From: Fischerella sp. PCC 9431
GTDB lineage: Bacteria > Cyanobacteriota > Cyanobacteriia > Cyanobacteriales > Nostocaceae
Length of the DNA: 64,000 bases
NCBI RefSeq assembly: GCF_000447295.1
Contig: NZ_KE650771.1
Location: 3,173,964 to 3,237,963 of the forward strand
Direction of reading: 5' to 3'
The position numbers and the translations under genes were made by a program. Positions 1 through 7,590 of this stretch are shown here, piece by piece. The first letter of the stretch is position 1. The number at the start of each line of letters is the position of its first letter. The notes below the pieces were generated by a model. The model did not search any database. It had not been told where the DNA came from and saw only the letters and a list, made by a program, of their open reading frames with translations.

Positions 1-524
1 ACAATTTCACGGTCAAAATAAGTATCACCTAACACCCAGTAAGTACCAAAATGACGTGCTTCCGATGCCATCAAACCGTGATAAAATTTGGATAATTTTG
101 GTTCGGGACAATGAGTAGCTAATAAACCCAAACGTTCGTGACTGCGAGCTTCTATCAAGCCACTAACTAACAAAGAATCTAAAAAGCGATCGGGTTCTTT
201 GGGGCGAATTTGGGCTTTTAAACCTGCGCCATAGGGAGGTGGTGTTAGGGGGCGCATCGGTATATTTTTATCTTCTAGCCATTGATTGACTTGCTCGAAG
301 TGTTCGAGTTCTTCGCGGGCAATTTTGGTGAGTTCCCGCACCATCTTAGCATTGGAAGGATAGCGAAACATCAAGTTCAACGCCACGCCAGCCGCTTTGC
401 GTTCGCATTGAGCATGATCGAGGAGGATAATATCTAAATTAGATATCGCCTGTTCTACCCAAGCAGAACTGGTAGGTTGTTTGAGAATGTTAATTGTTGG
501 TAAAGCAGAAGATAACACAGTCAT
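1..524 (-). CDS. miaE: tRNA-(ms2io6A)-hydroxylase MiaE, 3' end cut by window
   Basis: The first 174 or so codons of a minus-strand gene; the C-terminus lies outside the window. The protein begins MTVLSSALPTINILKQ and carries ferritin-like diiron motifs: an early Glu in LDHAQCERKA, then REELEHFEQ, IEARSHERLG and SEARHFG, the spacing of the MiaE family. MiaE hydroxylates the isopentenyl side chain of the modified adenosine at tRNA position 37. The start ATG at 522-524 is the first Met in frame and is followed directly by the conserved helical domain. It is the upstream neighbour of the hsp20 gene on the same strand but about 340 bases away, so probably a separate unit. Family call from motifs, not from a search. 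Confidence 0.88.
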   Translation of the reverse strand, partial: MTVLSSALPTINILKQPTSSAWVEQAISNLDIILLDHAQCERKAAGVALNLMFRYPSNAKMVRELTKIAREELEHFEQVNQWLEDKNIPMRPLTPPPYGAGLKAQIRPKEPDRFLDSLLVSGLIEARSHERLGLLATHCPEPKLSKFYHGLMASEARHFGTYWVLGDTYFDREI

Positions 525-645
525 CCGATTTTAGATTTTGGATTGAGCCGACAAAATTTTTCTGGGGAATTTTTGGTCAAAATTTATAATTGTCTACTTT
601 ATTTTATATAGCATTTTTATATGATTTGTGATCATCGCAAAGCTC

Positions 646-678
646 AGATCCCCGGCTTCTTTAAGAAGTCGGGGATCT
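646..678. repeat. Palindromic interspersed repeat (AGATCCCC...GGGGATCT)
   Basis: A near-perfect inverted repeat with arms AGATCCCC and GGGGATCT joined by an inner palindrome around CTTCTTTAAGAAG. Palindromes of this sequence are, to my knowledge, dispersed in many filamentous cyanobacterial genomes. It lies in the 339-base gap between miaE and hsp20; apart from this and the hairpin at 759-806 I see nothing else in the gap. Confidence 0.6.
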
Positions 679-758
679 CGTTTCTCACGAATGATTCAGA
701 AATGCTGTATCGAGTAGAAATTAACTATTGGAAATAAAGAACAAATGATAAACATAAA

Positions 759-806
759 AACCGCTTGCGCGGTCTAGAATTTAAATTCTAGAAAACGAAA
801 GCGGTT
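759..806 (-). terminator. Two-tier hairpin after hsp20
   Basis: Outer arms AACCGCTT (759-766) and AAGCGGTT (799-806) enclose a perfect 18-bp palindrome at 774-791 (CTAGAATTT/AAATTCTAG). It lies 58 bases past the hsp20 stop, with T-rich sequence following on the minus strand, so it probably ends that transcript. Confidence 0.6.
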
Positions 807-863
807 AATCTCCATCACACAAACCAACCAATACGGAAAACTTTTGATTTACTCAATTGCAAA

Positions 864-1355
864 TTAAGCAGCTTGGGGTTCTTCTGTTGTAGCTACTTCT
901 GCAACTGGCTCAGTAGTGTTATCTGCTAAATTGATTTTCACTACTTTCTGACGCGCTTCTGCAACTTTAGGTAATGTCAGCGTCAGTATACCGTTTTTGT
1001 ACTCTGCTTGCACTTGGTCATTCTGAATTGCTACTGGTAGAGGAATCACCCGTTGGAATTTTCCATAGCGGAATTCTGAACGAATTTGACCATTGTTTTC
1101 GGCTTTGTTTTCGTAACGATTTTCACCAGTAATAGCAACTGCTTCTTTTGTTACTTGAATATCCAAGTCTTTCGCTTCTACACCAGGAATTTGGACTCGC
1201 AAAATTAGGTTATCATTGGTATTTTGGAGTTCAACTGCTGGTTTCCAATTCATTTCTGGCTGACGTTTAACTCGCAACATATCATCAAAAATGAGATCCA
1301 TTTGACGGTTGAAAGCATTAATTTCTGGGTAAGTCCGCCAACGAATAATAGCCAT
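864..1355 (-). CDS. Small heat-shock protein Hsp20 / alpha-crystallin family
   Basis: A 163-residue ATP-independent chaperone that holds unfolding proteins. An N-terminal arm (about 1-38) precedes the alpha-crystallin domain (about 39-140), which has the consensus VQIPGVEAKDLDIQV and the terminal strand motif NGILTLTLPK; an acidic, Thr/Glu-rich tail follows. Length is normal for cyanobacterial HspA. The start ATG has a good ribosome site (AGGGGAGA) 6-8 bases upstream. No CIRCE operator (TTAGCACTC-N9-GAGTGCTAA) is visible upstream, so HrcA control is not supported by the sequence. A hairpin follows the stop codon. Confidence 0.93.
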   Translation of the reverse strand: MAIIRWRTYPEINAFNRQMDLIFDDMLRVKRQPEMNWKPAVELQNTNDNLILRVQIPGVEAKDLDIQVTKEAVAITGENRYENKAENNGQIRSEFRYGKFQRVIPLPVAIQNDQVQAEYKNGILTLTLPKVAEARQKVVKINLADNTTEPVAEVATTEEPQAA

Positions 1356-1496
1356 TTTTAATCTCCCCTGATCGCCCTTAATTCTGAACTTTTGATTTAT
1401 AAATATATGATGGCGATTCTGTATTAAAAAGTTAGTGAGGTAAACCGGATAATTTCGGGTGTGAATACCAGTCTATGGAAGATAAAAAGTAGGGAA

Positions 1497-2432
1497 TTAA
1501 GGCTCTACTGCAAATTTTTCTTGAGCAAACTTGATTTTTTCTGGAATTCCTGAGACTTTTGATAAAGTATGATCAATTGTTTTTAGTCGGGGCATAAGTC
1601 CTTGTTGGTTAGCAATTTGGATCGAAAGTCCAGGGCGAGCATTGATCTCTAGTAACAATGGCCCTTTTTCTTGATCGAGAACAATATCAACGCCGAGATA
1701 GCCAAACTCAGTTTTATCGCCTAACTTTGCAGCCATTTCCAAAATAGTTTGCCAGTGGGGAATTTGGCGATCGCGCAATGAATGTCCTGTTTCCGGATGA
1801 TTATCAATGTAGCGATTGTTCTGAATACCAGCTAAAGTTTTTCCTGTTGCAAGGTTAATTCCTACACCAACACCACCTCTGTGTAAATTGGCTTTACCGT
1901 CAGAAGCTCGTGTTGGTAAACGCAACATTGCCATTGCAGGTACTCCACGATAGACAATCACTCGGATATCAGGAACACCTTGATAAGCAATTTCGGCAAA
2001 AACTGGATCGAACTGCACAGCATATTCAATAATGACTCGATCAGTTTGTCCTGCCAAGGAAAACATACCACTAAGGATATTGTGAATGTGATAGTGCAAG
2101 TCTTCTGGTTGCAAAACTTTACCACTAGCTTTTTGATAGCCTGCATCTGTCACATCTTGAATAACGACAATACCATCCCCACCACTACCTTGAGCAGGTT
2201 TAACTACAAAAGATTTGTGTTCTTTAATGACATTGGCTAAATTCCTGACTTCATTTTGGAATGTAATTACTCCGTAAGTTTCAGGAACCGCCACACCAAC
2301 AACTTGAGCAATTTTTTTCGTCTCCAGTTTACAGTCAGCTAGACGATAGAGCCGACGCGGATTGCTAGGGAAAATATAGTCTAAGTTACGAGCATTAATT
2401 CCCAAAATGCCGTGATCTTGCAGTGAAAACAT
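1497..2432 (-). CDS. RimK-like alpha-L-glutamate ligase family (ATP-grasp)
   Basis: A 311-residue ATP-grasp enzyme of the branch annotated as alpha-L-glutamate ligase-like protein. Visible parts are a short N-terminal region, the ATP-grasp lysine segment FVVKPAQGSGGDGIVVI (about residues 75-92), and metal-binding strands GYLGVDIVLD and PLLLEINARPGL near the C-terminus. The family joins an amino acid to a carboxyl group using ATP; the substrate of this branch is not known to me. It is the last gene of an operon with the 7TM protein (8-base gap) and the retropepsin-like protease. That triad recurs in proteobacteria, so the three probably act together, perhaps on an envelope peptide; this role is inference. 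Confidence 0.85.
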   Translation of the reverse strand: MFSLQDHGILGINARNLDYIFPSNPRRLYRLADCKLETKKIAQVVGVAVPETYGVITFQNEVRNLANVIKEHKSFVVKPAQGSGGDGIVVIQDVTDAGYQKASGKVLQPEDLHYHIHNILSGMFSLAGQTDRVIIEYAVQFDPVFAEIAYQGVPDIRVIVYRGVPAMAMLRLPTRASDGKANLHRGGVGVGINLATGKTLAGIQNNRYIDNHPETGHSLRDRQIPHWQTILEMAAKLGDKTEFGYLGVDIVLDQEKGPLLLEINARPGLSIQIANQQGLMPRLKTIDHTLSKVSGIPEKIKFAQEKFAVEP

Positions 2433-2440
2433 ATTTATGA

Positions 2441-4069
2441 TTATCCTTCCGTTTGCTTTAAGCGTCGTTGGAGTGATAAAAATCGGAAATACTCAATTAG
2501 CTTGTAGCCGTTGTAGCGTCCTACTAGAACATTTAATCCCAGTACCAACAGTAATAGTTCTGGGAAAGCAAATGCTAAATGCTGCACGTAGGGATTAATA
2601 ATAGAAAAATAACCAATGGTGGCTGCTAGTACGCTACCAAGTCCGGCGATAATCGTTTCTTTGGGGCCTGATTCTTCCCACATCATCGCCGCCCGTTCAA
2701 TTGTCATGGCGAGGATGACAATAGGAAATAAAGACAGTGATAAGCCTAAATTGAATTCGAGACGTTGCAGCAGAATTGCCAGAACACCCATGATTAAAAC
2801 AGTTGCAGTCAAAATGGCAGCAAGTTTAGGCACTCTCAAAAGCTGCAATCGATTCAGATAGGCGCGGATTGCCAGTCCTATAATCACAACAAAAATAAAC
2901 AATGGTACACCAGCCAGCAAACCTGTCTGTCGGAAAGATAATCCGATTAATATAGGTGTGAATGTACCGAAAGTTGGTAATCCTACCATCTGGCGCAAAA
3001 TCGAAATAACCAATGCACCAATCGGAACGAGGACAAGCACTTGAAAGACTCGCTGAGTTGATAGAGGTAGCCTGAGCAAAGAGTATTCCAATAGTGGATT
3101 TGATGCTTTTTCGCCCTGCAAAATAGCGTTTGTCAGTCCACGATCAACGTTGGGTTGAACAACAACTTCCAAATTGATGTTGTTAGCTCCTTTTGCTTGG
3201 AGAACACGATCAGAGCCGTACCACCAAGTTAGATAGCGATCTTGCTCTCTAAAATTGAAGTCAATAGGATCAAAAATTAACCAGCGATCGCCTTCTCGAA
3301 TTTCCAACCATTGAATAAAATCAGTTGAATATACTTCTTTCCTTCTCAGCAAAATTCCATTACCAATTCGCGCTGGAATGTTCGCTCGATTGAGGAGAAA
3401 CGCCGCTAATTCTGATGTAGATTCCTGTTTTCTTAAATTTCTTTTGATTGCATCTACGCGAATGTCATCTGTACGCAGAGCTATTTGATAAATTTGTTTG
3501 ATGAAAGAAAGGCGATCGCTTGATTTTTGCCTAGCCTCTTGCAACAAAGCATTAATTTCCGCAGTTGGGAGATTCTCCTTGAGGTTGTCTTTGACTCTTT
3601 CGGTATTTTCGCCAAACCTGACTAGCTGGCGATCGATCAACCTTCTACCAGAAATAGGAATTTCCTCGCTTCCAGGTTTAACATTAGGTTTCCTACGAAT
3701 AATAGCTCGGTAAAATAAATATTCGCTGTCGGTATTATCCTTTTTAGTGAAAACAGCGATTCGGTTTGCAGAATTTGGCAATGTTTTGATCTGACGATCA
3801 AATCCCCTATTAATAAAATCTTCACTAGCAATCTTGTAGCGCTCAGATGCTTGGGGAAGATGAAACTCTACACTAGTTGGTAATTCCTCGTTTGCTTCTA
3901 GTAGTGATTGCTCGGAAGCTAATGAAAGTTTTGCCTCAACGTACCAACTTCTATAGGCTTGATTAGGCAACAATGGTATTTCCGAAGAAGCCAGCTTATG
4001 AAAAAAAATGCCTAGTCCGATCGCTGCTAAAAACAACGCCAGCAGCACAGCATGAAAGGTACGATTCAC
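2441..4069 (-). CDS. Inactive transglutaminase fused to 7-TM domain
   Basis: About 542 residues. One N-terminal membrane helix, then a periplasmic domain resembling transglutaminase but judged inactive in the family, then a C-terminal block of roughly seven hydrophobic helices beginning at LSTQRVFQVLVLVPIGALVISIL. I place the start at GTG 4069-4067 because AGGAGGT lies 7 bases upstream and the codon overlaps the stop of the preceding protease gene (GTGA). A longer TTG start at 4093 is possible but has no such support. It sits between the protease and the glutamate ligase in one operon and probably anchors their complex in the inner membrane; that is inference. Confidence 0.82.
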   Translation of the reverse strand: MNRTFHAVLLALFLAAIGLGIFFHKLASSEIPLLPNQAYRSWYVEAKLSLASEQSLLEANEELPTSVEFHLPQASERYKIASEDFINRGFDRQIKTLPNSANRIAVFTKKDNTDSEYLFYRAIIRRKPNVKPGSEEIPISGRRLIDRQLVRFGENTERVKDNLKENLPTAEINALLQEARQKSSDRLSFIKQIYQIALRTDDIRVDAIKRNLRKQESTSELAAFLLNRANIPARIGNGILLRRKEVYSTDFIQWLEIREGDRWLIFDPIDFNFREQDRYLTWWYGSDRVLQAKGANNINLEVVVQPNVDRGLTNAILQGEKASNPLLEYSLLRLPLSTQRVFQVLVLVPIGALVISILRQMVGLPTFGTFTPILIGLSFRQTGLLAGVPLFIFVVIIGLAIRAYLNRLQLLRVPKLAAILTATVLIMGVLAILLQRLEFNLGLSLSLFPIVILAMTIERAAMMWEESGPKETIIAGLGSVLAATIGYFSIINPYVQHLAFAFPELLLLVLGLNVLVGRYNGYKLIEYFRFLSLQRRLKQTEG

Positions 4070-4641
4070 TGCTGCACCTCCTGTGATGAACAAGTTGGTT
4101 CTTTGGTAAAAGTTTGAGACGAATCTACAATTAGTTTGCCTTGCTTGAGCATATTGCGTCCGATTAAAATCGGGTAATTAAAATCTTCTCGATCTGCTAA
4201 GTTCACCTCTTCTTCTATCCAACGATCTGCAACACAAAATTTCATTCGCACCACCGGGCGACGCAAATCTTTTCCTTGGCGAGCTTTGATCCGAACCCAC
4301 CGTACAACAGGGCGCTCAAAAACAGCTTCGGTTCCATCATCGTTTTTGAATCGAAATTTAATCATTCCGCCGGATTCTGATTCTTCATCTGGCTGTTCTA
4401 AAATTTCTGCATTGATTGAAGAGGTCGTTGCACCTGTATCAAGCTTGACTTTTACTTCTTTATCGACACCAGGAATCTTACCTTTTTCTACCCAACCGAC
4501 AATTTGAGGATTTTGTTCTACATTGTCGGTGGCTTGAGTCTTTTGGGAAACGCATCCTGCTACAGATACAAGACTGATAATTACAAGAATGAAAAAATTT
4601 TTGGCAGCATACTGAGTATGCTGGCTATATTTGCTCTTCAT
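4066..4641 (-). CDS. Retropepsin-like 'ATP-dependent zinc protease' lipoprotein (RimB-like)
   Basis: A 191-residue protein with a lipoprotein signal (hydrophobic stretch ending VSVAGC, so lipidation on Cys) and one Zn_protease/retropepsin-like domain. The catalytic-type motif is VKLDTGATTSSI (DTGA, as in aspartic proteases), followed by RPVVRM and YPILIGRNML. The family name mentions zinc and ATP, but the fold is that of a pepsin-like half-domain. Start chosen at ATG 4641, since the upstream TTG adds only five residues before MKSKYS. First gene of a three-gene operon; its stop overlaps the next start by four bases, implying translational coupling. Confidence 0.83.
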   Translation of the reverse strand: MKSKYSQHTQYAAKNFFILVIISLVSVAGCVSQKTQATDNVEQNPQIVGWVEKGKIPGVDKEVKVKLDTGATTSSINAEILEQPDEESESGGMIKFRFKNDDGTEAVFERPVVRWVRIKARQGKDLRRPVVRMKFCVADRWIEEEVNLADREDFNYPILIGRNMLKQGKLIVDSSQTFTKEPTCSSQEVQQ

Positions 4642-4796
4642 TATCAAGTAAAACAAAGCTTTGTGATCTACATGAAAAGATTACCGTGTCATACTTATGA
4701 CCAGATCACCCCGTAGGCATATTTACTAGTGGTATTCCCAATTAGCAGAGCGATCGCACTAACTTAGTATTACCTAAATAATCTTTGTTAAGTCAC

Positions 4797-4837
4797 ACTT
4801 GACGCTTTGGCGTTCAAGTATGTAAAGTATTACTTGA
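4797..4837. promoter_or_regulatory. Candidate operator: inverted ACTTGA repeats before HTH gene
   Basis: ACTTGACGC (4797-4805) and GCGTTCAAGT (4810-4819) form an inverted repeat with one bulged base, and a third ACTTGA lies at 4832-4837, only 19 bases before the ATG at 4856. The placement suits an autoregulatory site for the HTH protein encoded next. Inference from position and symmetry only. Confidence 0.35.
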
Positions 4838-4855
4838 CCACGAATCAACGAAGCT

Positions 4856-5521
4856 ATGCAAAACCGACTGAAAGAACTTCGGCAACTGCACCAGTGGTCA
4901 CAATCTGACCTCGCCAGGAAGTTAGGAGTTAGTCGTCAGGCGGTCAATGGTTTTGAATCTGGCAAGTTTGACCCCAGCCTAGACATGGCTTTCAAAATTG
5001 CTAGTCTGTTCAACGTTCCACTTGAAGACGTTTTCATCTACGAGGCAAAAAATTCTATGCAAACACTTGTTGAGCGATTCAAAAATCATTTTGGTTTCGA
5101 GTTTGGTTTCGAGCGGTTCACCGAAAAAGCAATCAACGCAGTCAAGTTTGCACGAAATGAGGTAGCACGTTCGCAGAAATCACAAGTTGAGCCAGAACAT
5201 CTGTTTGCTGGCTTGTTAGCTGATCCAACTACAACCTCTGCTCGTTTACTTCGAGCAAATGGCGCGACACTGGACATAGAAACCAATGAACATTCTTTTG
5301 AATCTCGCGAGAATCCAAAATTTAGCCCACAGAGTAAGTTCATTCTAGAGCTTGCATTGCAAGTCGTTCGGCTTCAGGACAAGAAATCTATAGGGACTGA
5401 GCATCTATTGTGGGGTTTAGTCCGCCTAGCGGAAACGGACAAGACTATTTTAAGCGACCTGTTTCAACACTACGAAATTGATCTTGAAACCTTGAACAAT
5501 CAACTAACAGAAGCGATTTAG
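4856..5521 (+). CDS. XRE-type HTH fused to Clp N-terminal (Clp_N) domain
   Basis: A 221-residue fusion. Residues 1-63 are a Cro/C1-type helix-turn-helix (LARKLGVSRQAVNGFESGKFDPSLDMAFKIA, then the short YozG/XRE-like ending VPLEDVFIY). Residues about 80-221 resemble the repeated N-terminal substrate/adaptor domain of ClpC/ClpA: FTEKAINAVKFARNEVARSQKSQVEPEHLFAGLLAD and a second half with KSIGTEHLLWGLVRLAE. No ATPase part is present. It could be a DNA-binding regulator whose stability or activity is set by Clp adaptors, or one that senses Clp substrates. It stands alone, with palindromic sites just upstream that may be its operator. Domain calls firm, function unknown. Confidence 0.82.
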   Translation: MQNRLKELRQLHQWSQSDLARKLGVSRQAVNGFESGKFDPSLDMAFKIASLFNVPLEDVFIYEAKNSMQTLVERFKNHFGFEFGFERFTEKAINAVKFARNEVARSQKSQVEPEHLFAGLLADPTTTSARLLRANGATLDIETNEHSFESRENPKFSPQSKFILELALQVVRLQDKKSIGTEHLLWGLVRLAETDKTILSDLFQHYEIDLETLNNQLTEAI

Positions 5522-5622
5522 ATTTAAATCATAAACTAGCTAGGAAAGAAAGCGATCGCATTTCTTAGAATTGCATGGAAGAGCGATCGCACTAACTTAA
5601 AAAGTAAACTCATTCCATTTTC

Positions 5623-5675
5623 AGTCATCTTGAGATGACTTTTGCTATTAGCCTGGAACTTTAGTTCCAGGCGTA
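5623..5675 (+). repeat. Two-hairpin interspersed element, copy 1
   Basis: Hairpin 1 AGTCATCT-TG-AGATGACT (5623-5640), a core TTTGCTATTAGC, then hairpin 2 with 10-bp arms GCCTGGAACT/AGTTCCAGGC (5651-5672) followed by a T-rich run. It may also end the HTH gene transcript. The rest of the 308-base gap before the amidase holds two GCGATCGC (HIP1) octamers and nothing else I can name. Confidence 0.7.
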
Positions 5676-5829
5676 TTTTTTACGATCTGAATAGATTTGT
5701 GCTATAAGTTAAAAATTTATTTCTAAAACATGACATACGTATTTTTCTTGTAGTTGTCATGAAATCTATAATCAGGATGCATAAAATACCCAATTTAACT
5801 CATCTTTAATCCTAATCCTTAATAATCAA

Positions 5830-7230
5830 ATGAACTCAATAGACTTAGCCTTTACCCCAGCCCTAGAACAAGCACGGTTAATCCGAAATCGAGAAGTGTC
5901 GCCATTAGAGTTGGTGCAGATATACCTAGAACGGATTCAACGCCTGAATCCCCAACTGGGAAGTTATTTTACGGTGACAGCAGAACAAGCGATCGCTGAT
6001 GCGAAAGCCAAGACAGAAATGTTGGTAAATAGCAGCGAATTACCACCGTTTTTTGGTGTACCAATTTCGATCAAAGACCTCAACCCAGTGGCGGGTGTTC
6101 CTTGTAATTTTGGGAATCCGGCGTTAATCAACAATATTCCTGATTTTGATGATGGAGTTGTAACAAGGATTAAGCAAGCCGGATTTATTATTCTTGGGAA
6201 AACTGCTACTCCCGAATTAGGTTCCTTTCCTTACACAGAACCTACGGGTTTTCCACCAGCGAGAAATCCTTGGAATTTAGAATACACTCCCGGTGGTTCT
6301 AGTGGTGGTGCAGCCGCAGCAGTTGCAGCTGGATTATGTGCGATCGCTCAAGGTTCTGATGGTGGTGGTTCGATTCGTGGCCCGGTGGCTTGTTGTGGAT
6401 TGGTGGGAATCAAGCCAGCTAGAGGACGGGTGACACATGCACCTGTAGGCGATCGCCTCAGTGGAATTGCGACTAACGGTCCAATTGCTCGCACTGTGGC
6501 TGATGCAGCAGCCCTTTTAGATGTCATGTCTGGTTATGTCACAGGCGACCCCTACTGGTTAAGCGATCCAGAACCATCTTTTCTCGTTGCCAGTAAAGAA
6601 AGAATTGGTAAACTACGTGTTGCCTATGGTACAGCAATTCCACCCATTGGCACAGCCGACGCCAATTGTCAGCAAGGCGTTCTGCAAACAGTGAAGTTAT
6701 TAGCAGAACTAGGTCACACAGTCGAAGAAAAAAGCCCCGATTTTAGCGATTTGATAGAACCATTTCAAGTTGTGTGGCAAACTGGTGTAGCCGCTTCGGG
6801 TCTTCCCCCAGAAGCCTTGCAACCAGTGAATCGTTGGTTACTTGCACGTAGTGGTTCTGCTGGTGAATACCTGCAAGCAGTATATCAAATGCAGATGGTG
6901 TCGCGGCAAATCATTGCTTTTTTTGACACCGTAGATATACTAGTTTTGCCAGTATATTTACATTCACCTATTCGTGTAGGAGAATGGGCGCACCTCAGCC
7001 CCGAAGAAATTTTTCAAAATATTGTCAATTGGATTGCTCCTTGTCCACCAGCGAATGCAACTGGCTTACCAGCGATCGCACTTCCCGTTGGTTTTGACGC
7101 TAATGGCTTACCTATAAGTGTGCAGCTAATTGGTAAACCTGCTGCTGAAGCTACTCTCATTAGTTTAGCTGCTCAAATAGAAACTGCAAAACCTTGGATT
7201 GAGCATCGTCCTGAATTTGCTGCTTTATGA
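5830..7230 (+). CDS. Amidase-signature family amidase
   Basis: A 466-residue amidase-signature hydrolase that would cleave a carboxamide to acid and ammonia; the substrate is not evident. The Ser-cisSer-Lys triad is readable: Lys82 in PISIKDLN, cis-Ser157 in TPGGSSGG, nucleophile Ser181 in DGGGSIRGP. The Gly/Ser-rich signature and the C-terminal LPAIALPVGFDANGLPISVQLIG are typical. It is not the GatA subunit in context: no gatB or gatC nearby, and GatA would be slightly longer. No good ribosome site precedes the ATG. A 21-bp tandem array starts 18 bases after the stop. Confidence 0.9.
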   Translation: MNSIDLAFTPALEQARLIRNREVSPLELVQIYLERIQRLNPQLGSYFTVTAEQAIADAKAKTEMLVNSSELPPFFGVPISIKDLNPVAGVPCNFGNPALINNIPDFDDGVVTRIKQAGFIILGKTATPELGSFPYTEPTGFPPARNPWNLEYTPGGSSGGAAAAVAAGLCAIAQGSDGGGSIRGPVACCGLVGIKPARGRVTHAPVGDRLSGIATNGPIARTVADAAALLDVMSGYVTGDPYWLSDPEPSFLVASKERIGKLRVAYGTAIPPIGTADANCQQGVLQTVKLLAELGHTVEEKSPDFSDLIEPFQVVWQTGVAASGLPPEALQPVNRWLLARSGSAGEYLQAVYQMQMVSRQIIAFFDTVDILVLPVYLHSPIRVGEWAHLSPEEIFQNIVNWIAPCPPANATGLPAIALPVGFDANGLPISVQLIGKPAAEATLISLAAQIETAKPWIEHRPEFAAL

Positions 7231-7247
7231 ACTTGTTGACACTCTGC

Positions 7248-7457
7248 AAAAATCATTTCGGCGAGCGCAAAAATTATTTCGGCGAGCGCAAAAACCATTT
7301 CGGCGAGCGCAAAAATCATTTTGGCGCTCGCAAAAATCATTTCGGCGAGCGCAAAAACCATTTCGGGAAGCTCAAAAACCATTTCGGGAAGCTCAAAAAC
7401 CATTTCGGGAAGCTCAAAAATCATTTCGGCGAGCGCAAAAATCATTTCGGCAAGCGT
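7248..7457 (+). repeat. 21-bp tandem array A1 (10 units)
   Basis: Ten head-to-tail units of exactly 21 bases, each about AAAAATCATTTCGGCGAGCG plus C, with variants such as GGGAAGCTC in units 6-8. Because 21 is a multiple of three, all frames stay open: the plus frame from the ATG at 7227 reads as a repeated heptapeptide (NHFGERK) and overlaps the amidase stop (ATGA). I treat this as DNA structure rather than a gene. The gap from 7458 to 7590 is AT-rich and leads into the STAND gene. Confidence 0.9.
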
Positions 7458-7590
7458 AGAAAAATAATTTACCTACTCAATTAATTTTTAGGTACTATCA
7501 CTTAAACATTTGCTTGTATAAAATTCAATAATGTAATATTTTATCTAAGTAAGTAGCAAGATCGCGGTAAATAGAGTAAAAATCGATATA

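Noticed and set aside
5830-7230. Amidase as GatA of the Glu-tRNA amidotransferase
   Set aside because: No gatB/gatC context and the sequence outside the signature does not look like GatA.
7173-7484. Open frames on both strands over array A1
   Set aside because: All frames stay open because the period is 21; no ribosome site and unit variants are not codon-biased.
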